From IMG/VR virus record IMGVR_UViG_3300025132_007963, positions 62,001 to 126,000 of that record: DNA of 64,000 nt; one strand, written 5' to 3'. This DNA is from a virus. Positions 16,641 through 24,241 of this stretch are shown one piece after another. The notes under the pieces were generated by a model, which was not told where the DNA came from, searched no databases, and saw only the letters and a program-made list of their open reading frames with translations. The position numbers and the translations under genes were made by a program. Within the stretch, counting starts at the first letter, position 1. Each line of letters begins with the position of its first letter.

Positions 16641-17714
16641 TTAGTCTTTATTTACGTTTATACCTGCTAAACGTCTCATTCGATCAGAAAAAATATCAAT
16701 TTTATCATCTTCTTTTCTCTTTCTCGAATTTACAATTAGTGAAGGGCTTCTATTTACAGCTTCGCTCAATGATTTTGGTAGCGGTTTCTTTTCTGTGCTA
16801 CCCACTGCGCTTTGAAGGGTTTCATAGATAACCTTCGTCTCTTCAACAGACCTAGACTTGGAAATTGCTTCAACAATTTTCTTTTTCTGTCGCTCATTCA
16901 GGGAGGAATTTTCAAGGGTCTTGTTAATAAAAAGTAATTTTGCGTTACTTGTGTTCACGCTTTCAACTTTTTCTTTCAATACAACAAATGCTTCTTTAAA
17001 CTTATTATTCTCTTCAATAAGTTTTTTATTCGAAACAGTAAGAATTTCTTTAGCCTCTTCGAGTTCCTTAACTCGGGCTCTAATTATTTCGTTTTCTTCC
17101 GCAACTTCATCATCAAGTTCACGGGCGAGGGCCATCTTTTCATTTTCTCTCATTTGAGATTCAGGAGTTCCCGCCCAACCTCTTTTAACTGGGTTGACGT
17201 CAACTTTTAATCTTTCAAATAGTTCATCAATGATGGCCTCATCAATATCAATTTCTTCATCTAGCTCTTCTTCACCTTCTTCTAAGGCTAAAGGCTCTGA
17301 AGCTGCTTCCGGAGAAGCCTCAACTGCAGCGGACAAATCGTGCCCTAACTCCTCATGGCTTTCCTCTGCCTCTGGAGACGGCTGAGTAGGATCTAAGTTA
17401 TCTAAAGCTTGTACGATCTCTGGCATATCAAAAGTTAAAACTTCGCCATCGCCACCTGGAACAGAAGGTATATCATCTTGTGTTGCTAGCGGGACTTGCT
17501 CCAAAGAAGGATCAGCTTCAGGCTCTGCGTCGAGCGCTCCACCTAAATCCTCGTCATCGGCAAATGGATCTAGCTCTGGTTGTTCGAGCAAGGAACCGAC
17601 AGCTTCTTTAATTTGCTCTGAATATTTCTCAATAACCATAGCTTCAGCATTTTTAACTGCTGCCTCTTTTAACGCCTTGGCGTCAATAATTGCTTGTTCT
17701 AGTAATGAAGACAT
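16641..17714 (-). CDS. gp22: Prohead scaffold / core protein, T4 gp22-like
   Basis: This 357-residue protein begins LLEQAIIDAKALKEAAVKNAEAMVIEKYS, a start seen in scaffold proteins of T4-like phages. Residues 45-160 are very acidic and Pro/Ala rich (intrinsically disordered), and 195-300 form a coiled coil (REL..EVAEENEIIRARVKELEEAKEIL). The C-terminus is basic with RMRRLAGI, likely the capsid-contacting tail. Its place immediately before the capsid gene and after head assembly genes is that of gp22. In T4 the core is degraded by gp21 before packaging. T4 gp22 is 269 residues, so this is longer. The start at 17714 has AAGGGTGG upstream. Confidence 0.78.
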   Translation of the reverse strand: MSSLLEQAIIDAKALKEAAVKNAEAMVIEKYSEQIKEAVGSLLEQPELDPFADDEDLGGALDAEPEADPSLEQVPLATQDDIPSVPGGDGEVLTFDMPEIVQALDNLDPTQPSPEAEESHEELGHDLSAAVEASPEAASEPLALEEGEEELDEEIDIDEAIIDELFERLKVDVNPVKRGWAGTPESQMRENEKMALARELDDEVAEENEIIRARVKELEEAKEILTVSNKKLIEENNKFKEAFVVLKEKVESVNTSNAKLLFINKTLENSSLNERQKKKIVEAISKSRSVEETKVIYETLQSAVGSTEKKPLPKSLSEAVNRSPSLIVNSRKRKEDDKIDIFSDRMRRLAGINVNKD

Positions 17715-17733
17715 AGTACCACCCTTATGGAAT

Positions 17734-17739
17734 ATTATA
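17734..17739 (-). promoter_or_regulatory. Candidate sigma70-like -10 box before the scaffold-capsid genes
   Basis: The minus strand has TATAAT at 17739-17734 in an AT-rich spacer, 20 bases before the scaffold ATG. A recognisable -35 is lacking (TTTCAC, 18 bases upstream, is a poor match). It lies ahead of the most highly expressed virion genes, where a promoter is expected. Confidence 0.28.
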
Positions 17740-17784
17740 ATACATATTTAACTAGTAGTGAAATCTCTAAAAAGTAAAAATTTA

Positions 17785-18939
17785 TTAAGATAGTTTAGTT
17801 TCTTCTATTTCGCTAAAAGTACCATCGTCTCTTATATACCATGAAGACCTTTGGGTATAGCCCCAAGGACGCCCATATATAGCCCCATTTAAAGATGCGG
17901 TTGTCATGTTAGAGCTAGTGACCACAGTAGCACCTGCCTGGCCAGCAAACATAGGCGGAATATAACCTATTAAAACGTGCTGAAAGTGTAAGTGGCTTGT
18001 TGCTAGATCACCGCCACCGTCGTAAACCCCACACTTGTGATAATGATAAGCTTTGGTCGCACCATCGTCAGAAGCTGAGAATGCGGCATGCTTACCTTTA
18101 TATCTTGTTGCCAAATCCGGGGTCTTTAATCCAGAATAAATTGGATTTGGCCTTATTTGGCAAAGCCCCCAAGAACCTTTGCCGTTTGCTTCGTAACAAC
18201 CATTCGAATGATATTGATCTCCTACATCAATTGCTGTTTCTGCATAGCTTCCTGCAAAGCACGCATATCCACTAGCGTCAGTACCAGTAACACCTTCCAT
18301 TTTTCCTGCAAAAAAGAAATACTGGTAATATGCGCTTGAGTGCCCAGAGGCAGCTTCGATGTTTCTGACAAATACATAGTCTTCTGTTTCTACAATTTTT
18401 AAAGTGTGCCCGTACCCTACAAAGCGTATCCAACCATGGTTTGCATGTTCTCCAACATAACCCGAAAACCTTGTATTGCTAGGATAATGTGGTCCTCCCA
18501 AGGAAAATATATTGGCTGGAATGTTTCCTCCAGGAGCTATACCTACGAGAAACGGGGCAGTGGCACCAGTGCTTGAGCCAGACTTAACCAAGGCGCCATT
18601 ACAGTATCTTGCCCCTGAATCAACTAGACCACTAGCAGTAACATATCCATTGACAAATAGTATCTCTGTTGTATTGACCTCGCAAGGATCTGTCGAAGCT
18701 CCTTTTGATTTGATTACAAATGCGGTATCTCCAGGAAACCTTCTACTAACTGTACATTCTGGTTTAATTTCCCAGTAACTTGAAGTTTGTCCGTGATCTG
18801 CAAATTGACTGTTTTGTCGAGCGCCAGCTTCAAAACTGCTCGATCCTGCAAAATAACTATAAAGTTGCGAGTGAACTTCTTGATATCTTGTGTCCTGCGA
18901 AGAGCCTGTTCCTGGTATTTTTGAAAATTTAATACTCAT
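17785..18939 (-). CDS. Probable virion structural protein, paralog 2 of a pair
   Basis: The product (384 residues) is beta-rich with many Gly, Ser and aromatic residues and no catalytic motif. It shares a layout with the preceding gene: an N-terminal QLYSYF...YWEI, then FVIKSKG, HTLKIVETEDYVFVRN, FFFAGKMEG, YKGKHAAFSAS and a C-terminal SSWYIRDDGTFSEI. The final strand pair differs from the partner only in detail. Its start overlaps the partner's stop as TAATG, so both are probably made together. The place between head genes suggests a head fibre or decoration role; this is inference only. Confidence 0.72.
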   Translation of the reverse strand: MSIKFSKIPGTGSSQDTRYQEVHSQLYSYFAGSSSFEAGARQNSQFADHGQTSSYWEIKPECTVSRRFPGDTAFVIKSKGASTDPCEVNTTEILFVNGYVTASGLVDSGARYCNGALVKSGSSTGATAPFLVGIAPGGNIPANIFSLGGPHYPSNTRFSGYVGEHANHGWIRFVGYGHTLKIVETEDYVFVRNIEAASGHSSAYYQYFFFAGKMEGVTGTDASGYACFAGSYAETAIDVGDQYHSNGCYEANGKGSWGLCQIRPNPIYSGLKTPDLATRYKGKHAAFSASDDGATKAYHYHKCGVYDGGGDLATSHLHFQHVLIGYIPPMFAGQAGATVVTSSNMTTASLNGAIYGRPWGYTQRSSWYIRDDGTFSEIEETKLS

Positions 18940-20204
18940 TAGTCAGTTGGTATCCCCTCAGAAACTTGACCGTCAGATAAACACCAGTAAGAACCGGTTA
19001 AATTAACAGCCCAAGTGTAATTATTAGAATTTTTCATGTATGCGCCTGGTACAATGGCACCCGCTTTTCCGATTATAGGCGCTTTAAGACCAGCATAAAC
19101 ACACGGCACTGTGCCAATAGTTGGTCCAGCAGATGTAACTGAGCCGTCTCCAATGTCATTAGTATCAAAAGAATCAACAATTGAAACCTTGTGTAAATAA
19201 TACTCTAATGGAGCACTACCAGGCGCTGAAGAAGAGTAGGCAACATTGTGTCGACCTTTATTCATATGATATTTACCTATGTGATCAACACTTGCAGATA
19301 AACCACCAAAGCCAGTATCTGGTATTGCCCAACAAGGGGCTTGGTGGCCGGCATGAGTTTCATACATACCACTGCCTCCGTAATGATAAGTTCCAAAGCC
19401 CATAATTGTGCTGTCTCTTGATGTTCTGCTAGCTACATTTCCCCATTGGCCACCAAGCAGACACCACCCTGTTGCATTGTTGCTGAAAGTTTCCATCTTT
19501 CCGGCAAAAACTCCAGCCCTATACGCCTTAGATGCTTTATCATCATCTGTGGATGCGGCGCGTCCCATATCATGCAAAACCCTAATAAAAAACCAATCTG
19601 GGTGTTCTATGATTTTCACTCTTCTTGAATGATTGCTAACAGGCTTATCACCGGCGCCGAACATTCCGTACATTATTCCGGAAAAGCCGGCTCTCAACTT
19701 TCCGCATGCGGAGGAAGACATAACTCCTGTCGCGGTGGCCGAACTATCCATAGCCATGGCGACGGCTTGCTGGCCAGCATTAAAACTATTTCCGTAATCA
19801 TAGTCTACCGCATCTCGAAAATGTCTAGTATCAAAGTCATCGGCCCAGTCAATATCACTGTGAAGTCTATTTTGAAAAATAAATCTTGGATAGCCATCAT
19901 TATAGGTCGCGCCGTCTTTAGTTTTTGATTTCACAACAAAACCAAGTTCACCGGTGCCCTGAGAAAAGCCATCATCTTTCACTGGGGCGCTGCCAGAACC
20001 ACCTGTAACAACCTCCCAGTATTTTGATGTAGTTGAAAAATAGCTGTAAAGATTTACCATCAATTGTCTAGTTGCTATTTTGTGACTATCATTGTTGGAA
20101 TTAGTTCCAGTGACAAAAAGATCAGAAGTTGCAAAATAGACATTGCCTACCCATGGCATTGCTAATGCAAAATTGTCTGATCTAAGTTGAACTGTCCAGG
20201 CCAT
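18939..20204 (-). CDS. Probable virion structural protein, paralog 1 of a pair
   Basis: The 421-residue protein is a diverged paralog of the following gene: LMVNLYSYFSTTSKYWEVV, GELGFVVKSK, RVKIIEHPDWFFIRVL, GVFAGKMETF, YHMNKGRHNVAYSSS and a final GSYWCLSDGQVSEG. It has a short hydrophobic N-terminus but no convincing signal peptide. The ATG at 20204 is two bases after the stop of a 25-codon gene, so translation is likely coupled. Function is unknown; a surface-exposed virion protein is the likeliest reading. Confidence 0.72.
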   Translation of the reverse strand: MAWTVQLRSDNFALAMPWVGNVYFATSDLFVTGTNSNNDSHKIATRQLMVNLYSYFSTTSKYWEVVTGGSGSAPVKDDGFSQGTGELGFVVKSKTKDGATYNDGYPRFIFQNRLHSDIDWADDFDTRHFRDAVDYDYGNSFNAGQQAVAMAMDSSATATGVMSSSACGKLRAGFSGIMYGMFGAGDKPVSNHSRRVKIIEHPDWFFIRVLHDMGRAASTDDDKASKAYRAGVFAGKMETFSNNATGWCLLGGQWGNVASRTSRDSTIMGFGTYHYGGSGMYETHAGHQAPCWAIPDTGFGGLSASVDHIGKYHMNKGRHNVAYSSSAPGSAPLEYYLHKVSIVDSFDTNDIGDGSVTSAGPTIGTVPCVYAGLKAPIIGKAGAIVPGAYMKNSNNYTWAVNLTGSYWCLSDGQVSEGIPTD

Positions 20205-20206
20205 AA

Positions 20207-20284
20207 TTAATTAGTTCTTGTTATTCCAGTCGGTATTTTACCGCATGGTTGTGTAGGATCTATTGTTCTTGACTTTGCAGACAT
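20207..20284 (-). CDS. Tiny 25-residue gene
   Basis: ATG at 20284 to TAA at 20207 encodes MSAKSRTIDPTQPCGKIP followed by seven more residues. AAGGAGG sits 8 bases upstream, among the strongest ribosome sites in the window. The frame fills the gap between the Cys-rich gene and the paralog pair almost exactly, ending two bases before the next ATG. It has one Cys and one PCG motif. It may be a real peptide or a leader that couples translation to the 421-residue gene. No family known. Confidence 0.5.
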   Translation of the reverse strand: MSAKSRTIDPTQPCGKIPTGITRTN

Positions 20285-20304
20285 CTAGTTTTTCCTCCTT
20301 AGTA

Positions 20305-20526
20305 TCAACTTACTAAAGTACATCCACTTGGTAAAATAAAATTATTATCACACACATCGGTGCAATAATCACACGGTGCTTGATCGCCTGTGCGTAGCGT
20401 GCCTACACCACCTTTCCCATATGGTGCGCGGGCATCTGGTGGGCAAGTTGTATACTGCCCACCTAATTCGTTTTGAGTTTCAATTATATAGCCATTCTTA
20501 GTTGGCGTACTATGTCGTCTAGACAT
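20305..20526 (-). CDS. Small cysteine-rich protein
   Basis: The 73-residue product begins MSRRHSTPTKNGY and has five cysteines, at about residues 28, 52, 55, 59 and 69, the middle three as PCDYCTDVC. This could bind a metal or form disulphides on the virion surface. It is Gly/Thr rich with no membrane segment. TAGGAG precedes the ATG. It lies in the run of small structural-type genes between bS21 and the scaffold. I do not recognise it. Confidence 0.65.
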   Translation of the reverse strand: MSRRHSTPTKNGYIIETQNELGGQYTTCPPDARAPYGKGGVGTLRTGDQAPCDYCTDVCDNNFILPSGCTLVS

Positions 20527-20535
20527 ATTAAACTC

Positions 20536-21111
20536 CTATACAGTTGAAACTGAAGCTCTAACGTCAAAACGTCCTATAGTTGAAGAGCCAGTTAAAACAA
20601 AACCCACTCGATCAATTCCGTTAATCTTTATAGTTCTCATCACCGCAGATCCACCAGGACCTATACGAACAGCTGCAGGAGTATATCCATCAGATTGAAG
20701 ATTTAAATTTTTTGATCGACCGTCGTTGGTTCCAGGCGATGCATGCCCGGTTTGTATTTCTAGTTTGGCCCATTTTCCAATATCGTAATTGTATCCATGA
20801 ATAACTACCCCAGAGTTTGGCTCAGCGGCGGCTGCGGCTCCTGATATATAAACATGTAAAAGTTTTGCATTGCCTGTCCAATATCCGTTAGCCCCAGCCT
20901 CATTACCGTTTGGATACTGATTTAATCCATCTGATAACTGTCCAGAACCACTAAGTATGGCAACTGAACCGACACTGGAGCTTAAAGCTGCTGGGTTTTG
21001 GCCTGCATCTAGATGGGCATTACCCGAATCAAACGCAGTTAATAACAGACTATCATGAAGACCAAGCGGTCTTCTTGTGTTTCCCATTTTACCTCTAGGT
21101 ATTGTTGCCAT
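20536..21111 (-). CDS. Small beta-rich probable virion protein
   Basis: The 191-residue protein has a basic start (MATIPRGKMGNTRRPLG), a Gly/Ser/Asn-rich middle and a regular beta-strand C-terminal half (AKLLHVYISG, GVVIHGYNYDIGKWAKLEIQ, RTIKINGIDRVGFVLTG). The pattern suggests a jelly-roll-like structural domain, as in decoration or fibre-base proteins. AAAGGAG precedes the ATG at 21111. It is nine bases upstream of the Cys-rich gene. No named family can be given. Confidence 0.68.
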   Translation of the reverse strand: MATIPRGKMGNTRRPLGLHDSLLLTAFDSGNAHLDAGQNPAALSSSVGSVAILSGSGQLSDGLNQYPNGNEAGANGYWTGNAKLLHVYISGAAAAAEPNSGVVIHGYNYDIGKWAKLEIQTGHASPGTNDGRSKNLNLQSDGYTPAAVRIGPGGSAVMRTIKINGIDRVGFVLTGSSTIGRFDVRASVSTV

Positions 21112-21141
21112 TTTAAGCTCCTTTAATCAATTTAACTAGTT

Positions 21142-21360
21142 CTAGTTATTGTTCTTTTTTCCAGTTTCTCTAGAATTAGAATTTTTTCTTCTTTTTTTTG
21201 CGTTTCTCTTTTCTGATTTCTTAATAAAATATCTTTTTTCTCTAGCTTTCTCTAGTATGCCGCTTTTCTTTGTCTCTTTAATAAACTTTTTTATCAACCT
21301 TTCATTTTCATAAAGATCTCTAGTTCTAGCTTGGACGGATACGTATACTGCTTTTCCCAT
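21142..21360 (-). CDS. rpsU: Phage-encoded ribosomal protein bS21 homolog
   Basis: The 72-residue, very basic protein aligns with bacterial bS21: the segment ENERLIKKFIKETKKSGILE (about residues 18-37) corresponds to [20 protein letters not shown] of the E. coli protein. It is followed by AREKRYFIKKSEKRNAKKRR against VRRREFYEKPTTERKRAKA. Size (71 residues in E. coli) and charge also fit. bS21 helps the small ribosomal subunit pair with the message leader during initiation, and copies in aquatic phages are known. The ATG follows AAGGAAATTACA. It is encoded among virion genes, 14 bases before the next gene. A chance similarity of a Lys/Arg-rich protein is possible but unlikely, since the hydrophobic positions also match. 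Confidence 0.8.
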   Translation of the reverse strand: MGKAVYVSVQARTRDLYENERLIKKFIKETKKSGILEKAREKRYFIKKSEKRNAKKRRKNSNSRETGKKNNN

Positions 21361-21373
21361 TGTAATTTCCTTT

Positions 21374-21781
21374 CTAAACTAATTTTTTCCAATTTTTACC
21401 TGCAATAGATAAAAGACCATCAATACTTACACCTTTATCACCGGGGTCATAATTTGATAGAGCGCTAGCTGGGGATGGCGACGACGAGTTGGCGCTGCCT
21501 CCTTTTGATAAGGGTTCTGTATCTTCAAAAATATTGACACCGTTATATGAATCTTTGCCTATAGCATCTAAAAGCATTTTTCTACTGTCTTTTGTTCGAT
21601 CAGATTTTGTGCTCTCTTGTAATTTAAATGCCGGTATTGGTGTTTCCGCTATCACTGGAGTGTTTAACCCTTTTGCAACTTCAGTTATTATACTAGATAA
21701 AACACCATCTTCAAAAACAACTTCTTTTATACATTGTTTTATTAGCGGCTTCAACGCACTTTTAAGTTCATTCTTTGTCAT
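21374..21781 (-). CDS. Small head-region protein of unknown function
   Basis: This 135-residue protein starts with an amphipathic helix (ELKSALKPLIKQCIKEVVFEDGVLSSIITEVAKGL), then a low-complexity Ser/Pro/Asn linker, and ends in DGLLSIAGKNWKKLV. Its start overlaps the protease stop (ATGA), so it is made together with gp21. T4 has small core proteins (gp67, gp68) near gp21; by position and size it could be their counterpart, but I see no sequence proof. The helical start may be a scaffold or capsid-binding element. Confidence 0.68.
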   Translation of the reverse strand: MTKNELKSALKPLIKQCIKEVVFEDGVLSSIITEVAKGLNTPVIAETPIPAFKLQESTKSDRTKDSRKMLLDAIGKDSYNGVNIFEDTEPLSKGGSANSSSPSPASALSNYDPGDKGVSIDGLLSIAGKNWKKLV

Positions 21782-22386
21782 TCTTGTTCTCCAACAATTT
21801 CATTAAGCAAGTTTTTGATATTATCAGATTTAGTATTGCTAGAGCCTTCGAGAATACTCTTTGCCTCTTTCATCATGTATGCACCAGGAGTAGAGGGATC
21901 TGACACCATGTCAAAGCAGATTAATTGAAAGTCATCTTCCACCATTGTTGTGCCATTTTGTTCCGAAACTGATCCCATTCCCCTAGAAGATATACCGCAA
22001 GGTATTTGATGCTGTATTAAACTTCTTAAAATCTGTCCTGCAGGTGTTTCGAGCACTTCTATTTTGCCCATAACCTTTTTTCCTTCCATCCAAATATCCG
22101 TTACAAGATGTGAACAATTAGCTAGGTTAACAACTGATGAATCAGGATGATCTAATTCTCCTAGTGCTCTACGTTCTTTAACTGCATTTTTGTAGTTTTC
22201 TACCTCTCGCTCTAATATAGCATGGGGATAAACTCTATCATTGCCATTTTTAGTTTCAGACATTTGCATCACACCAGAAAGTATAACTGCACCTTCATCT
22301 CTAACTCGGCGCTTTTCATCTTCTGTTAGTAGATCTTGACATATGCCACCATCACATAATTCAAAGTATTCTCTTAAGAGTTTCAT
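21778..22386 (-). CDS. gp21: Prohead maturation protease, T4 gp21-like (peptidase family S80)
   Basis: The protein (202 residues from the chosen start; T4 gp21 has 212) cuts scaffold and capsid proteins inside the prohead. Diagnostic segments are MSETKNGNDRVYPHAILERE (42-61), ALGELDHPDSS with His80, GKIEVLETPAGQIL, and PCGISSRGMGSV with Ser133 or Ser134 as nucleophile. These fit the His/Ser arrangement of gp21. I placed the start at 22386 (MKLLREYFEL), preceded by GAGGAAACAAGAAC. An upstream in-frame ATG at 22422 directly abuts the stop of a 21-codon frame and may be used by re-initiation. The gene lies between portal and capsid genes, as in T4. Confidence 0.92.
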   Translation of the reverse strand: MKLLREYFELCDGGICQDLLTEDEKRRVRDEGAVILSGVMQMSETKNGNDRVYPHAILEREVENYKNAVKERRALGELDHPDSSVVNLANCSHLVTDIWMEGKKVMGKIEVLETPAGQILRSLIQHQIPCGISSRGMGSVSEQNGTTMVEDDFQLICFDMVSDPSTPGAYMMKEAKSILEGSSNTKSDNIKNLLNEIVGEQE

Positions 22387-22422
22387 GTTCTTGTTTCCTC
22401 TTGCGGGGGCCACCCGCTTCAT

Positions 22423-22488
22423 CTATGATCCTTTACAGCAATTTGCCACAGGGCGCAACATCCACCTAATCTTGGTTACTGGTTTCAT
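22423..22488 (-). CDS. Tiny 21-residue gene before the protease
   Basis: ATG at 22488 to TAG at 22423 encodes MKPVTKIRWMLRPVANCCKG plus one residue. AAAGGAG lies 5 bases upstream. The stop is immediately followed by the alternative protease ATG (TAGATG), a layout typical of translational coupling. The peptide is basic and ends with a Cys pair. It could be a leader peptide or a short structural peptide. Evidence is limited to the ribosome site and spacing. Confidence 0.42.
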   Translation of the reverse strand: MKPVTKIRWMLRPVANCCKGS

Positions 22489-22501
22489 TTTTACTCCTTT
22501 C

Positions 22502-22831
22502 TCACTTTTCTAAAAAGTTGATTGTTCTTTTTCTAACTGGTTTATAAATTTTAAAACCCTCATCACAAAACAACACATCTAAAACATAAGCTGTTGCAGA
22601 ACTAATTGTTCCACATAAAAAAGCTGTTATAGGCGAATTATCAAAAGTAAATAGTTCTGTGTGATCCTTTACGAACCACAAAAATAAACCAACCCAAAAA
22701 CCCATACACATCGTACAACTAAATAATTCGCCTAGTTTTCCGGTTGTTGGTCTTATTGAATTGAAAATTTTTCCGTAAACAATAATCTGGGTTATTCCAA
22801 AAGAGCACAAAACAAAATATAATAAATTCAC
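22502..22831 (-). CDS. Small membrane protein with CxxC-GFWVG motif (DUF1360-like)
   Basis: The 109-residue protein has an N-terminal hydrophobic helix (LLYFVLCSFGITQIIVYGKIF), then LGELFSCTMCMGFWVGLFLWFV (about residues 33-54), and a third hydrophobic stretch (ITAFLCGTISSATAYVLDVLF). The C-x-x-C-x-G-F-W-x-G pattern in a membrane helix is that of the DUF1360 family, common in phages and of unknown role. The ATG overlaps the stop of the upstream gene by ATGA. It is odd to find it among head genes; it may attach assembling heads to the membrane, as T4 heads assemble there, but that is speculation. Confidence 0.72.
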   Translation of the reverse strand: MNLLYFVLCSFGITQIIVYGKIFNSIRPTTGKLGELFSCTMCMGFWVGLFLWFVKDHTELFTFDNSPITAFLCGTISSATAYVLDVLFCDEGFKIYKPVRKRTINFLEK

Positions 22832-23424
22832 TTATCCTCTCTTTCTCTCAACAAGGAATACATATATTGATAACCATATGGGCTTACTCTTGAATCCATA
22901 GAGCCCTTTCTGTCAGATTGAGGAATTTCCCCTAACTCTGTGCTATTTTCTTCATCTGGGCTAAGCAGATGTAAATCAAAGTTTCTCTGCATATCTTGTC
23001 TTGTTAGTATATCAGCTTTTTCATTTTGCATAAACAAGCTAGTAATAAAAAGAGCAGACTGAACTGCATTTATTCCCTCTATTTTTGATTCATATATACT
23101 TGATTCTATGGAAGAATAAACATTACCACTCTGTATGCTGCTGGGGTCGATGATGCCTTTTTTAACTAAAAATTTATGAAAACTCTCCTGTACAGGATAA
23201 GTCTCTCTTTTCATTATATCCTTTGGAAAAGAAGTGATTTTATTTTTTTCTGGTGAAATTACCACATCGATTAAATCATGATCAAAGATCATAATGTCGC
23301 CATTCAATGCTCTCCTGGCGTTAAGTTCTACTTGAACTGGCTCAGGGCTATCAGCAACTATCTTTATTTTTATAGCGCCGGTCTGTTGATTCTCATCTTT
23401 TTCTATTTTTACATTAACTGACAT
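22828..23424 (-). CDS. Head-region protein of unknown function
   Basis: The protein (198 residues) has an N-terminal beta domain (VNVKIEKDENQQTGAIKIKIVADSPEPVQVELNAR), a linker, then a helical part with SSIYESKIEGINAVQSALFITSLFMQNEKAD. No catalytic motif is visible. I chose the ATG at 23424 over a TTG nine bases earlier; neither has a strong ribosome site, and the gene overlaps the end of the previous one, so it is probably translationally coupled. It sits between portal and protease genes. No family recognised. Confidence 0.68.
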   Translation of the reverse strand: MSVNVKIEKDENQQTGAIKIKIVADSPEPVQVELNARRALNGDIMIFDHDLIDVVISPEKNKITSFPKDIMKRETYPVQESFHKFLVKKGIIDPSSIQSGNVYSSIESSIYESKIEGINAVQSALFITSLFMQNEKADILTRQDMQRNFDLHLLSPDEENSTELGEIPQSDRKGSMDSRVSPYGYQYMYSLLREREDK

Positions 23425-24241
23425 CTTTCTCAAACTCTTCTGTTAGGTTTTGTATTTTAAGTATCTCCTCTAGCATATTTTCATCGATCTCTCTGTGCAA
23501 ATAACTGTCAAGTTTGTTTAAAACTTCTTGTGATTTAATAGAAATCTCTTGATCTGAAGAAGACATCTCGCTTGAAACAATCTTACTAACTTTTTCTTTT
23601 AGTTCTCCTACCACTTCGTTTAAGTGTATTTTTAATTCCAAACCATCATCAACAAAAGACGTAACATATTTTGTTAAAAGAACTTTTTGCCCTTCCTTCA
23701 ATGATGAGTATTTATCATTAAACTTGCTTACAAAAGTCTTGTACACTAAATTATCAATAGGATCTTTGAGATTGTTAATTCCCTCTCTATCTATTACCAT
23801 GTTTTCAACAATTTTATTTTCTAGCAAGATCTTTTCTTTTACAGACACTGCATCATTAAAAATAGAATATATACTAGCCAAATTTTTATAACTTGGCACA
23901 AAATTGTTAAAGACATCTGGAGACAATATCTTATTTATCTTTTTTATTAGATGACTTTGTTCTTTAAATAAAACCTTTTTATCAATTTTAGAATATTGTA
24001 TTTTTGATTCTATGATCAATTTTTCAGCTGTATCTTTTTGCAACCCTTTTGTTTCACACAAACTCTTATATAACTCAAGCTCTTTGTGTAGGGTGCTATC
24101 TTTTGAAAAATGTTCTTTCAAAATGGAAGCAACTTTATTCTTTTGGTTTGATTTGTTTTTAATAACAGCCTTTGTTAACTCTCTAACCAACGCCTCATAA
24201 ACAAACGCAGTATTTCTTTTCTTATTGTGCCTTAGTCTCAT
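23414..24241 (-). CDS. Helical head-region protein of unknown function
   Basis: The 275-residue product is Lys-rich and almost wholly helical. It starts MRLRHNKKRNTAFVYEALVRELTKAV. The C-terminal 80 residues are coiled-coil-like (HLNEVVGELKEKVSKIV, EVLNKLDSYLHREI). It overlaps the portal gene by 20 bases and has GAGGAGCAAAA before its ATG. A scaffold or chaperone role in head assembly would suit its position and composition, but this is inference. I do not recognise a named family. Confidence 0.7.
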   Translation of the reverse strand: MRLRHNKKRNTAFVYEALVRELTKAVIKNKSNQKNKVASILKEHFSKDSTLHKELELYKSLCETKGLQKDTAEKLIIESKIQYSKIDKKVLFKEQSHLIKKINKILSPDVFNNFVPSYKNLASIYSIFNDAVSVKEKILLENKIVENMVIDREGINNLKDPIDNLVYKTFVSKFNDKYSSLKEGQKVLLTKYVTSFVDDGLELKIHLNEVVGELKEKVSKIVSSEMSSSDQEISIKSQEVLNKLDSYLHREIDENMLEEILKIQNLTEEFEKDVS

